Shown: piece by piece, positions 1 through 6,221 of the stretch
Layout: the number at the start of each line of letters is the position of its first letter
How positions within the stretch are numbered: position 1 is the first letter of the stretch
Source: Alphaproteobacteria bacterium
Lineage (GTDB): Bacteria; Pseudomonadota; Alphaproteobacteria; Rhizobiales; Devosiaceae
Length of the DNA stretch: 8,715 nt
Reading direction: 5' to 3'
NCBI GenBank assembly: GCA_024279575.1
Contig: JAJRRJ010000026.1
Coordinates: forward strand, 1 to 8,715
Made by a program: the position numbers and the translations under genes
Notes under the pieces: generated by a model
Databases searched by the model: none
What the model was told of the DNA's origin: nothing
Seen by the model: only the letters and a program-made list of their open reading frames with translations

Positions 1-1
1 C

Positions 2-817
2 CGGGCGTTGGTTACTTCAAAAACCGGGAACTCTGTACCCCTCAATGTGGTCAGCAATTATCAGGAAACCCGGGAATGGGGCAAAATTACGCTGATTGAT
101 GGCGTACGCACAATTACAGTTCAGGCCAATGTTGATGCGGGTAAAGCCAATGCTTCGGCTCTAATGAGTGATTTGCAGGCAAACTGGGTGCCAAAATTTG
201 AGGCTGAATATCCACAATTGAAGCTGGAAATGCTGGGGCAGGTCGCAGCGACAGCGCAGACAGCCAAGTCAATTGTTCGGGGGCTGGCGATTGGCCTTTT
301 CGGGGTGTTTCTGATTTTGTCATTTCAGTTCCGTTCCTATATTGAACCATTGATTGTGATGATTGCCATTCCCATGGCATTGATCGGTTCAATCTGGGGG
401 CAGGTGATTATGGGGTATGATATATCCATGCCCTCGTTGATCGGGGCGGCATCTTTGGCTGGTATTGTGGTCAATAATTCAATTTTGCTGATGCAATATA
501 TCAATAAATTTCGCCATGAGGGCATGGCTGTAATGGTGGCTGCCGGTCAGGCCAGCCGGGCACGGATGCGTCCGATATTTATTTCTACCACCACGACTAT
601 TATGGGTATGCTGCCCCTTTTGGCTGAAACCAGTGCGCAGGCTGCCTCGATTATTCCCCTGGTGATTTCACTGGTGTTTGGTTTGTTGGTGTCAACAATT
701 CTGGTGTTGCTGGTTTTGCCGGCCCTTTATGTCATTCTGGATGATATCGGGGCAACGGGATTTGCAACTCAAAAAGTTGGGGTTGCTGAAAAGGCACTCG
801 AAAAATATCATGCATGA
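2..817 (+). CDS. RND efflux transporter permease, C-terminal part (5' end outside window)
   Basis: This is the C-terminal portion of an inner-membrane RND (AcrB-type, HAE1-like) proton-driven efflux permease, which works with a periplasmic adaptor and an outer-membrane channel. The frame is open from base 2, so the TTG at base 8 is not a believable start and the gene begins before the window. About 90 residues of periplasmic porter/docking sequence come first. They are followed by membrane segments beginning near SIVRGLAIGLFGVFLILSF, then FRSYIEPLIVMIAIPMALIG, then the family's GIVVNNSILL segment and RPIFISTTTTIMGMLPLL, with a final helix ending VLLVLPALYVIL. A short polar tail follows. About 270 residues are visible, against roughly 1,000 or more for a whole pump. 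The substrate cannot be told from this part. A hairpin follows 10 bases after the stop. Confidence 0.93.
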   Translation, partial: RALVTSKTGNSVPLNVVSNYQETREWGKITLIDGVRTITVQANVDAGKANASALMSDLQANWVPKFEAEYPQLKLEMLGQVAATAQTAKSIVRGLAIGLFGVFLILSFQFRSYIEPLIVMIAIPMALIGSIWGQVIMGYDISMPSLIGAASLAGIVVNNSILLMQYINKFRHEGMAVMVAAGQASRARMRPIFISTTTTIMGMLPLLAETSAQAASIIPLVISLVFGLLVSTILVLLVLPALYVILDDIGATGFATQKVGVAEKALEKYHA

Positions 818-826
818 CAACTGGGT

Positions 827-875
827 CACAGGTTTTGGTCCAATCAAAACCTGTGGTCTATGCCACTATTTTTTT
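827..875 (+). terminator. Hairpin with downstream T run after the RND gene
   Basis: A perfect 11-bp inverted repeat (CACAGGTTTTG at 827-837, CAAAACCTGTG at 845-855) encloses a 7-base loop and begins 10 bases after the RND stop codon. A run of seven T lies at 869-875, about 13 bases beyond the stem, so it is not a textbook intrinsic terminator. It sits between two converging genes and could act on either strand. Confidence 0.6.
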
Positions 876-945
876 ATGTTTTCAAACAGGATAATCTGGC
901 CCGCTCCCGGGTCCGTCGCGGGGGTATGCCTATCGCTGAAAAGCG

Positions 946-2298
946 CTAGATAATTGATACAAAATCAAACAGCAGTTTGAGGTTGAGGATGATTACCAGT
1001 ATAGCAATTAATATACCAAGCACCAGCATCCATGAAGGGGCGCGGAACACGCCCATCTTTTTGCGGTCCATGGAAAACATCACCAGCGGCACAATTGCGA
1101 ATGGCAGTTGCAGTGACAATACCACCTGAGAGAGCACCAGTAATTCAGTTGCGCCCTTTTCCCCAAACATGAAAATCATAATAACGGCTGGAACAATGGC
1201 TGTGCCCCGGGTAATCAGGCGCCGGGCATAAAGTGGCAACCGGATGCGTAAAAACCCTTCCATAACTATTTGACCGGCCATTGTTGCAGTTACTGTTGAG
1301 GCCAGACCTGAGGCCAGCAGCGCCACCGCAAATAAAATCGGGGCAATTGCCGCTCCCAGCAGGGGGGCCAGCAGCGCATGGGCATCGGTGAGATCATCCA
1401 CCACCCCATAGCCGGTTTCATAAAAAGCGGCGGCGGCAAGGATAAGGATGGAGGCATTGACCAGCAGTGCCAGACCAAGGGCAAAGGTAGAATCAAGGGT
1501 TGCCATTTTGATGGCGTCTTTTTTGCCCTTTTCGTCTCGGTCGTAGGCACGGGTTTGAACAATACCTGTGTGCAGATAAAGATTATGTGGCATGACGGTG
1601 GCACCCATAATACCAAGGGCCAGATACAGCATGCGCTGATCGGTTACGATTTCGGGTGAGGGCAAAAACCCTGAAACAATCCCGGCAATGGATGGTTGGG
1701 ACAGGATGAGCTGGCCGACAAAACACCCTGCAATTATCAGGATCATTGCTACGATAAAAGCTTCCAGATAGCGGAAACCCTTTGCCTGCAGCCAAAGAAT
1801 TAAAAACACATCGAACGCAGTAATCGCCACGCCCCAGATGAGGGGGATGCCAAACAGTAGTTGCAGGCCAATGGCGGTGCCGATTACCTCGGCCAGGTCG
1901 GTGGCGATGATGGCTAACTCGGCCAGCACCCATAGTATAAAGGATACGGGTTTTGAATATTCATCCCGACATGCCTGTGCCAGGTCGCGACCCGTAGCAA
2001 TGGCAAAGCGTGCGCAAAGTGCCTGGAGCAGAATTGCCATAAATGAGGATACAAGCACCGCCGCGAGCAATGTATATCCAAACTCCGATCCCCCGGCGAT
2101 GGATGTAGCCCAGTTTCCGGGATCCATATAGCCAACTGAAACCAGAAACCCGGGTCCTAAAAAAGCAAAAAATCTTCGAAAAAATGTTCCATTGACCGGA
2201 ACCGGAACTGAACGAAAAGACTCAATCATCGATGGGGTGTGTTCAGCTGTTTCGCTGCGCCCCTCTTGCGGTGCTTTTGTTGAGTTTGAGGGTGTCAT
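946..2298 (-). CDS. mntH: Nramp family divalent metal (Mn2+/Fe2+) transporter, MntH-type
   Basis: This is a proton-coupled inner-membrane importer of divalent metals, most likely manganese. The 450-residue protein has about 40 polar N-terminal residues, then the Nramp core with about 11 hydrophobic segments. The metal-binding DPGN motif of TM1 is at residues 59-62 (GYMDPGNW). The TM6 motif is at 232-239 (GATVMPHN), with Ala233 and Met236 in the places of the known Ala/Met metal ligands. Length and both motifs are normal for a functional MntH. The ATG at 2298 is preceded by AAGGA about 11 bases upstream, a slightly long spacing. The gene is transcribed away from the 2299-2601 region, which contains a 19-bp palindrome of the Mur/Fur type, so metal-responsive repression is likely. 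It converges on the RND gene. Confidence 0.95.
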   Translation of the reverse strand: MTPSNSTKAPQEGRSETAEHTPSMIESFRSVPVPVNGTFFRRFFAFLGPGFLVSVGYMDPGNWATSIAGGSEFGYTLLAAVLVSSFMAILLQALCARFAIATGRDLAQACRDEYSKPVSFILWVLAELAIIATDLAEVIGTAIGLQLLFGIPLIWGVAITAFDVFLILWLQAKGFRYLEAFIVAMILIIAGCFVGQLILSQPSIAGIVSGFLPSPEIVTDQRMLYLALGIMGATVMPHNLYLHTGIVQTRAYDRDEKGKKDAIKMATLDSTFALGLALLVNASILILAAAAFYETGYGVVDDLTDAHALLAPLLGAAIAPILFAVALLASGLASTVTATMAGQIVMEGFLRIRLPLYARRLITRGTAIVPAVIMIFMFGEKGATELLVLSQVVLSLQLPFAIVPLVMFSMDRKKMGVFRAPSWMLVLGILIAILVIILNLKLLFDFVSII

Positions 2299-2601
2299 TT
2301 TTGCACAGGTCCTTGGGGTCTTATCGTTTTAAGAAATCGCAGAGTTTTGGTTGATGGCTGTTTTTTTGGGTCGGGAGGAGAAGTTGGTAATTTCCTTATT
2401 GCAAATCATTTGCAATTGCAAGAATATTGTTTCTTGATTTGTATGTGAGAAAGGTAGGCAATTGGCACTATTTTGTGATGCGCCATGGGGTTTAACTTCG
2501 CTATGATTAGTGTTTTTTTAGAAACTGACACTCAAAATGGATCACGCACTCGTCATAGAGACCGGGTGGAATTGTTTAACCTTTGATGGTACCGGTTTTT
2601 T
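2299..2601. promoter_or_regulatory. Divergent intergenic region upstream of mntH and the 130-aa exported protein
   Basis: This is about 300 bases between two divergent genes, AT-rich in its middle, with no credible coding frame. It holds the palindromic operator candidate at 2398-2416 and an overlapping 12-bp palindrome at 2410-2421. The mntH leader runs about 100 bases from the palindrome to the start codon. I could not assign -35 and -10 boxes with confidence for either direction, and saw no recognisable riboswitch. Confidence 0.55.
2398..2416. promoter_or_regulatory. Candidate Mur/Fur-family operator of mntH
   Basis: The sequence ATTGCAAATCATTTGCAAT is a perfect 9-1-9 palindrome. TGCAAAT/ATTTGCA half sites of this kind are described for Mur, the manganese-responsive Fur homologue of alphaproteobacteria, upstream of mntH or sitABCD. 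It is about 100 bases upstream of the mntH start and overlaps a second palindrome, TTGCAATTGCAA (2410-2421), which could extend the site. The palindrome is seen directly. The identity of the regulator is inferred from the neighbouring gene and recalled site consensus. Confidence 0.7.
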
Positions 2602-2994
2602 ATGATGAGGTTTTTGACAATCATATTGTTGATGATAATTGGAACAAGCCACGGGTGGGCGAAATCTGATGTCAATCTTTTTTGGCCTGATTATTATGGC
2701 GGAGTTGCAATTGTTGAGGGGGCAGGTTTTCCCTCAGAAACTGCAATCGGTTTTGAAGCTGACAGAGATGCTTTAAGGGGGCCCCGATTTGCGCCTCTGG
2801 TTCTTGCGGGGGCTATGTCTGTTTCCCATTTTGAAACGGGATTTTCTTTATGTTCAGCTGAAATTGCAGCCAGCAATTCACCGGTCAGTTTGTTTTGTCG
2901 CCAATCTTTAAAATTGTATTTAGATGAGAAGTCGGCCACGCCCGGTTTTGAAAATAACAGCTTTATATTTCGCCCTCCAATTCGCTTGAGTTGA
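2602..2994 (+). CDS. Small exported protein of unknown function
   Basis: I do not recognise this 130-residue protein. Its N-terminus (MMRFLTIILLMIIGTSHGWA, then KSD) is a short positively charged start, a hydrophobic core and a plausible signal peptidase I site after about residue 20, so it is probably periplasmic or secreted. The mature part is about 110 residues, with two cysteines (in FSLCSAE and LFCRQS) that could form a disulphide, and aromatic-rich stretches such as NLFWPDYYGG. No catalytic motif is visible. ATGs at 2602 and 2605 are both possible starts, and neither has a clear Shine-Dalgarno sequence. It is divergent from mntH and 76 bases ahead of the L,D-transpeptidase on the same strand, with a possible terminator between them. 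Its reality as a gene rests on length and the signal peptide. Confidence 0.6.
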   Translation: MMRFLTIILLMIIGTSHGWAKSDVNLFWPDYYGGVAIVEGAGFPSETAIGFEADRDALRGPRFAPLVLAGAMSVSHFETGFSLCSAEIAASNSPVSLFCRQSLKLYLDEKSATPGFENNSFIFRPPIRLS

Positions 2995-3005
2995 ACCATT
3001 TTTGT

Positions 3006-3032
3006 GGGGCGGCCTGCCTGCTCCCAGTTTTT
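3006..3032 (+). terminator. Possible intrinsic terminator after the 130-aa protein
   Basis: GGGGCGG (3006-3012) can pair with CTGCTCC (3018-3024) around a 5-base loop, including two G-U pairs. Five T follow at 3028-3032. The stem is short, but the placement just after the stop codon at 2994 fits. If real, the L,D-transpeptidase gene would need its own promoter in the 40 bases that follow. Confidence 0.4.
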
Positions 3033-3070
3033 CTAAATAGCTCATAATCGAATTTTTGGAGTAGTTTCCT

Positions 3071-3754
3071 ATGACTAAAACGTCACTTATTTCACGTCGG
3101 GTTTTTAGTGCCGGCGCCGTTTCCCTGTTGGGGTTGAGTGTGGCCGGCTGTTCGGGCCAGGCCTCGACAAGCGGTACAGAAAACAAACCGTCTGCCGCAT
3201 GGGCCAGGGAAGTGGTTCAAATGTATGGTCCGCGTCCCAATGAGCGTTTTCCCATCCCAGCTGTTAATCTAAAAGAGGTTGATGCCCAATTCTATCGTCA
3301 GGAGGTTGACTTTGAAACTGATGAGCCTGTGGGGAGTATCATTGTAAATACCGAGACATTTTTTGCCTATTTTGTAATGCCAGCGGGTCGCGCCATGCGT
3401 TATGGTGTGGGGCTGGGGCGCGCAGGGTTTGCCTGGTCAGGCCGGGCCAATATTGCATGGAAGAGAAAATGGCCCACCTGGACACCGCCAACTGAGATGA
3501 TTGCGCGCCAGCCCGAGCTTGAAGAATATAGTGCCGCCAATGGGGGTATGGAACCTGGTTTGCATAACCCGCTGGGTGCGCGGGCTCTTTATATTTTCAG
3601 AAACGGCAAAGATACGCTTTATCGTTTGCACGGCACCTTGGAAGCGTTTTCCATTGGCAAGGCTGTTTCAAGCGGCTGTGTGCGTTTTCTCAATCAGGAT
3701 ATTATGGACCTGTATGAACGCGTTGGCCGGAATGCACGAATTCTGGTTATCTAG
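3071..3754 (+). CDS. L,D-transpeptidase (YkuD domain), Tat-exported lipoprotein
   Basis: This is a periplasmic enzyme of the YkuD family. Members form 3-3 peptide cross-links in peptidoglycan or attach outer-membrane proteins to it through a cysteine nucleophile. The 227-residue protein starts with a twin-arginine signal (SRRVFSAGA, residues 8-16) that runs into a lipobox ending at Cys27 (SVAGC), so it is probably Tat-exported and then lipidated. The YkuD domain covers roughly residues 85-227. It contains the catalytic pair His187 (YRLHGT) and Cys203 in SSGCVR, which matches the family signature. No separate peptidoglycan-binding domain is present. The ATG at 3071 has GGAG at 3058-3061, nine bases upstream. 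The gene ends almost exactly where the decayed island remnant begins. Its C-terminus looks complete. Confidence 0.95.
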   Translation: MTKTSLISRRVFSAGAVSLLGLSVAGCSGQASTSGTENKPSAAWAREVVQMYGPRPNERFPIPAVNLKEVDAQFYRQEVDFETDEPVGSIIVNTETFFAYFVMPAGRAMRYGVGLGRAGFAWSGRANIAWKRKWPTWTPPTEMIARQPELEEYSAANGGMEPGLHNPLGARALYIFRNGKDTLYRLHGTLEAFSIGKAVSSGCVRFLNQDIMDLYERVGRNARILVI

Positions 3755-3758
3755 AGTT

Positions 3759-4105
3759 TTACAAAATATCACCATCGGCGGCTGTGTTTTTGCTTGTCGA
3801 TGGTGGCAGTTCGCCATGCCAGAATACTATCCCAACCAGTTCCAAACCGGCCTCTTGGGGGGCGTAAATATAATCAGAAATTGTGCTGTTTTTTATCTTC
3901 TCAACGCATCGTCAATTATAAATAGTGGCACAAGAAACCACTCCCTTGGAATAATTGGTTTTCCAAACCATTCCTTGATTTCAATATCAGCCATTAGAAT
4001 CGTGGGGTCAGTTTTTACATTTGCGATGCGGCGCTTAACATTACCGCCTGTAACTCGGATTTTGTGCAATTTCAAGGAGTGCCAGCTATTTTTGAAGCCC
4101 ACCAT
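3759..4105 (-). pseudogene. Remnant of a GIY-YIG / T5orf172 (Mug113)-type nuclease-like protein
   Basis: Reading leftward, one frame gives LKLHKIRVTGGNVKRRIANV, then KTDPTILMADIE, joined directly to IKEWFGKPIIPREWFLVPLF and IIDDA. From memory, these blocks belong to GIY-YIG/T5orf172 family proteins (a KIG-type strand with VKRRI, then PREWFLVPL..IDEAVERI), where tens of residues normally separate MADIE from the PREWFLVP block. That implies an in-frame internal deletion. Near 3905 the frame breaks: the original frame stops, but a shift of one base continues sensibly as VEKIKNSTISDYIYAPQEAG, ending at a TAA at 3761-3759. The N-terminal part carrying the GIY and YIG motifs is missing and abuts the integrase remnant. 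So it is a dead gene with at least three lesions. The family call is from recalled similarity only. Confidence 0.6.
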
Positions 4106-4547
4106 TCACTCATTTTGACACGCTCATCCCAATAGGTGGCGCGATAGTAGGCGCATCGCACTTCATCCGCACTCACATGAGCAAGCTCGGCTTCAATGGT
4201 ATCAGGTGACTACTTGCCATACTCGTTGAGCAATGTGGATGCCGTGACTCGAAATCCATGCGCTGTCGCTTGGCCCTTGGTGTAACCCAATCGGCGAAGC
4301 GCAGCATTCATGGTATTTTCGCTCAATGGCCGACTATGTGAGCGGATTCGTGGAAACAACAATGTATTCTTTCCGCTCAAGCCCTGCAATTCGCGCAAAA
4401 TTTCACTGGTTATCTTTGGCACGGGTTTTCGATGTCGCGACGCATTTTGGTTCGTTTTGCCGGTATGGCCCAAACCCCCGCGTCGTTGTATTTGGCGGGG
4501 CGCTTCAATGGCTTGAAAGCCTTGACAGCAGTGTCGGTAAGCAGCAT
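4072..4547 (-). pseudogene. Decayed P4-type tyrosine integrase (tRNA-targeting)
   Basis: The leftward ATG at 4547 opens MLLTDTAVKAFKPLKRPAKY, the usual N-terminus of P4-family site-specific integrases. After residue 24 it jumps to VWAIPAKRTKMRRD, from the catalytic domain, so roughly 250-270 of about 400 residues are missing. After Asp38 (4436-4434) a one-base deletion shifts the frame: inserting one C would restore RRDHRKPVPK and the following SEILRELQGLSG. The frame then gives PLSENTMNAALRRLGY and the HGFR box. A TAG at 4212-4210 sits where the family usually has Trp (GK-W-SPDTIE). Beyond it the frame continues with IEAELAHVS and VRCAYYRA, which carry the expected catalytic His and Tyr, and stops at 4074-4072. 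It cannot encode a working recombinase. Position and direction just after tRNA-Leu are typical of such integrases. Confidence 0.88.
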
Positions 4548-4548
4548 T

Positions 4549-4629
4549 TGTTGGTATCCAAAATTTAATATGCGCCAATTTGTTTCATTGTACCAACATA
4601 AATACCAACAAAATTTCTGGATGCCAACA
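4549..4629. repeat. Clustered TACCAACA octamers, candidate integrase arm sites
   Basis: TACCAACA occurs as direct copies at 4591-4598 and 4603-4610, as an inverted copy (TGTTGGTA) at 4549-4556, and as a one-mismatch copy (TGCCAACA) at 4622-4629. The cluster lies between the integrase start codon and the tRNA, where arm-type integrase binding sites or an autoregulatory promoter would be expected. Repeats are seen directly; the role is inferred. Confidence 0.45.
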
Positions 4630-4730
4630 CATCAGTTTACACTTCTCTGGATAGAAAATAGCTTCAAACGTTGATTTGTAGGGGGTTTTTAGGTGATATT
4701 GAACTATTTCGGATTATTAAAAACAGTATT

Positions 4731-4775
4731 TGGTGCCCCCCGCCGGAATCGAACCGGCACTCCCTTACAGGAACG
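4731..4775. other. Putative island attachment site in the tRNA 3' end
   Basis: P4-type integrases commonly recombine within the T-arm and 3' end of tRNA genes, and the integrase remnant starts about 180 bases beyond this end. The tRNA is intact, including encoded CCA, as expected when the element restores the 3' half on integration. No direct repeat partner is visible in the window, so the limits given are approximate. Confidence 0.35.
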
Positions 4776-4817
4776 GGATTTTGAATCCCGCGCGTCTACC
4801 AGTTCCGCCAGGGGGGC
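4731..4817 (-). tRNA. tRNA-Leu (anticodon CAA)
   Basis: On the minus strand this is an 87-base tRNA with an encoded CCA end. The acceptor stem GCCCCCC (4817-4811) pairs perfectly with GGGGGGC (4741-4735), followed by discriminator A and CCA. The anticodon stem CGGGA/TCCCG closes a TTCAAAA loop, giving anticodon CAA, which reads UUG. A long variable arm, as in class II tRNAs, supports leucine. The T arm is GCCGG-TTCGATT-CCGGC. It is the probable integration target of the adjacent island remnant. Confidence 0.97.
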
Positions 4818-4849
4818 ACAATAATTGAACATTGGTAGCGATGCGAACA

Positions 4850-4877
4850 GCTATAGGGGTGCTTTGGCCAAGTCAAG
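4850..4877 (-). promoter_or_regulatory. Candidate promoter of tRNA-Leu
   Basis: On the minus strand CTTGAC (4877-4872) and TATAGC (4855-4850) are separated by 16 bases, close to the alphaproteobacterial housekeeping pattern. Transcription would start near 4843, giving a leader of about 26 bases before the mature tRNA 5' end at 4817. Confidence 0.5.
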
Positions 4878-4962
4878 GCCCCGGCGCGGACTCTTGCATA
4901 TCTGCCTGGTTGAAGCTTGGGGGTCTCAACTTTATTCGATTGTGTGCGTGATAAAAAAACTA

Positions 4963-4991
4963 TTGAAAAATGCCCATAAATGCTGTCTCTA
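4963..4991 (+). promoter_or_regulatory. Possible promoter of the D,D-carboxypeptidase gene
   Basis: TTGAAA (4963-4968) and TCTCTA (4986-4991) are 17 bases apart in the AT-rich stretch ahead of the gene. The -10 match is weak and the assignment is tentative. Confidence 0.3.
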
Positions 4992-5027
4992 AAAGTCCTT
5001 TAGTGTGATCGTGGGGAATAAAATCCG

Positions 5028-6176
5028 GTGAATTTTGTCTTATGCGCGTTGCTGCGGTGGCAGGGTGTTTTCTTTCGTTTTATTTTGACGTTGCTGGGAC
5101 TGGTATTGGTAAACCTGCCCGCTTATGCCACACCTGCTCTTCTGGTGGATATGGCCACCGGGGAAGTGTTGCAGGCGCGCGATGCGGGTCGGCCATGGCA
5201 CCCGGCATCACTGACAAAGCTGACGACCGCAATCGTCGTTTTTCAGGCTATCGATAATGGTGATGTCAGCCTTGATACGCCGGTGATTATTTCTGCTGTG
5301 GCGCGTCAGGCTCCTCCCTCAAAAAGCGGATTGCCAGTGGATAGTGCGCTTACAATGCGTGATGCATTAAATTTGCTGATTGTAAAGTCGGCAAATGATG
5401 TGGCCATTGCCATAGCTGAAACAGTTTCAGGGTCGGTTGAAAATTTTGTGCGGGAAATGAATTTGATGGCGGTAACGCTTGGAATGAGTGCGACAAATTT
5501 TGTTAATCCCCATGGCCTGCATAATCGTGCACAGGTAACAAGTGCACGGGATCTGGCGCTTTTGACCTTGGCAATTCGCCGACATTTTCCTCAATATGCT
5601 TCGCTGTTTGCCACATCGGTGGTAAAATTATCGGGTAACAATCTGCGCACGCATAATAATTTATTGACAGAATTTGCCGGCACAACCGGAATGAAAACAG
5701 GATTTATCTGTTCGGCGGGACTAAATATGGTGGCAACTGTGGAGCGTAACGGGCGCAAGCTTATGGCCGTGGTGCTGGGAAGTTCTTCGGCGCGCGAAAG
5801 AGGGGAAATGGCTGCAAAAATGTTTATGGACTTTCTTGACGGGCAACGGCCTGGCACGGGGATGCTGGTGCAGAATATCAAAAATACCACTGGTGCGCCG
5901 GTGGATATGCGTCCCAATATTTGCGGTGCAAATGCCAGGGAATATGTGGCAGGTCGCGAAGCATCTTTTCCCTATGGTCTTGATGGGCAACCCAGTTACC
6001 TTACTGCACAAATTTCCGATAGAGTTTATCGGGCCGGATCGCTGGGCCGGTTGCGCGATGTACCTGTTCCGCGGCCCCGCCCTGCGTTTGCGCCGCTGTT
6101 GCGGGGGGGCTCACAACTTGAGGTGGTTGAAACAGTCGCGATTAACGTGGTGCCTTTGCCGCGCCCCAGACCCTGA
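5028..6176 (+). CDS. D-alanyl-D-alanine carboxypeptidase-type serine peptidase (S11 family)
   Basis: This is a penicillin-binding-protein-type enzyme that trims the terminal D-Ala of peptidoglycan stem peptides in the periplasm. The 382-residue protein has an N-terminal hydrophobic signal (about residues 13-34) with a likely cleavage after AYA. The mature domain begins at TPALLVDMATGEVL, a hallmark of this family. All three active-site motifs are present: SLTK (Ser61, Lys64), SAN (121-123) and KTG (223-225). After the catalytic domain (to about residue 270) there is a tail of about 110 residues without the amphipathic membrane anchor of E. coli PBP5. It contains PVPRPRP and ends in PLPRPRP. 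The GTG start at 5028 is preceded by GGGGA (5012-5016), 11 bases away. It converges on the CAP-domain gene. Confidence 0.93.
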   Translation: MNFVLCALLRWQGVFFRFILTLLGLVLVNLPAYATPALLVDMATGEVLQARDAGRPWHPASLTKLTTAIVVFQAIDNGDVSLDTPVIISAVARQAPPSKSGLPVDSALTMRDALNLLIVKSANDVAIAIAETVSGSVENFVREMNLMAVTLGMSATNFVNPHGLHNRAQVTSARDLALLTLAIRRHFPQYASLFATSVVKLSGNNLRTHNNLLTEFAGTTGMKTGFICSAGLNMVATVERNGRKLMAVVLGSSSARERGEMAAKMFMDFLDGQRPGTGMLVQNIKNTTGAPVDMRPNICGANAREYVAGREASFPYGLDGQPSYLTAQISDRVYRAGSLGRLRDVPVPRPRPAFAPLLRGGSQLEVVETVAINVVPLPRPRP

Positions 6177-6210
6177 TGCTTTGCCCTGATACTTTGCCGT
6201 GATATTCTAC
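6172..6210. repeat. Three tandem 13-base units spanning the carboxypeptidase stop codon
   Basis: Units CCTGATGCTTTGC (6172-6184), CCTGATACTTTGC (6185-6197) and CGTGATATTCTAC (6198-6210) lie head to tail. The first two differ at one base and the third is more diverged. The first contains the TGA stop of the carboxypeptidase gene. It looks like a local slippage duplication in the short gap between convergent genes. Confidence 0.6.
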
Positions 6211-6221
6211 CTGGATTTTTA

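Larger units (their letters stand above)
3755..4730. mobile_element. Remnant of a tRNA-Leu-integrated genomic island
   Basis: Between the L,D-transpeptidase stop and the 3' end of tRNA-Leu there is no intact gene. The segment holds a P4-type integrase remnant, a probable GIY-YIG-like remnant and clustered octamers. Integrase next to a tRNA 3' end and transcribed on the same strand is the classic left end of such an island, so the island body would have lain to the left. Only about 1 kb remains. I found no second copy of the tRNA 3' end before the L,D-transpeptidase, so the distal att site is lost or diverged. Confidence 0.7.

Noticed and set aside
900..922. CCCGC...GCGGG inverted repeat as a terminator of mntH
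   Set aside because: Only five base pairs with a long loop and no T run on the relevant strand. The hairpin at 827-855 is a better candidate.
1290..2135. Several alternate-frame stretches within mntH on both strands
   Set aside because: mntH covers this stretch with full-length family motifs; the others are shadows.
2694..2999. 101-codon minus strand frame antisense to the small exported protein
   Set aside because: No signal peptide or motif. The + strand frame has a good signal peptide and is the better gene call.
3845..3851. AACCGGC shared with the tRNA T-arm (4752-4758) as a candidate attR core
   Set aside because: Only seven bases match, flanks diverge, and such a short match is expected by chance.
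3836..3863. ACCAGTTCC followed by GGGGGGC, resembling the 5' part of the tRNA
   Set aside because: The spacing differs and intervening bases do not match. Island att cores normally come from the tRNA 3' half, not the 5' part.
3501..4118. 205-codon + strand frame overlapping the L,D-transpeptidase end and the island remnant
   Set aside because: Its first part is an alternate frame of the transpeptidase, the rest is antisense to recognisable gene remnants, and the protein shows no family features.
4210..4578. Open frame of 122 codons on the minus strand as an intact integrase gene
   Set aside because: Its first third is in the wrong frame: the real integrase N-terminus is encoded in the neighbouring frame from 4547. 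The stop at its end is an in-frame TAG inside the catalytic domain.
4310..4674. Three overlapping + strand frames of 68-80 codons
   Set aside because: They are antisense shadows of the integrase remnant and have no start signals or recognisable motifs.
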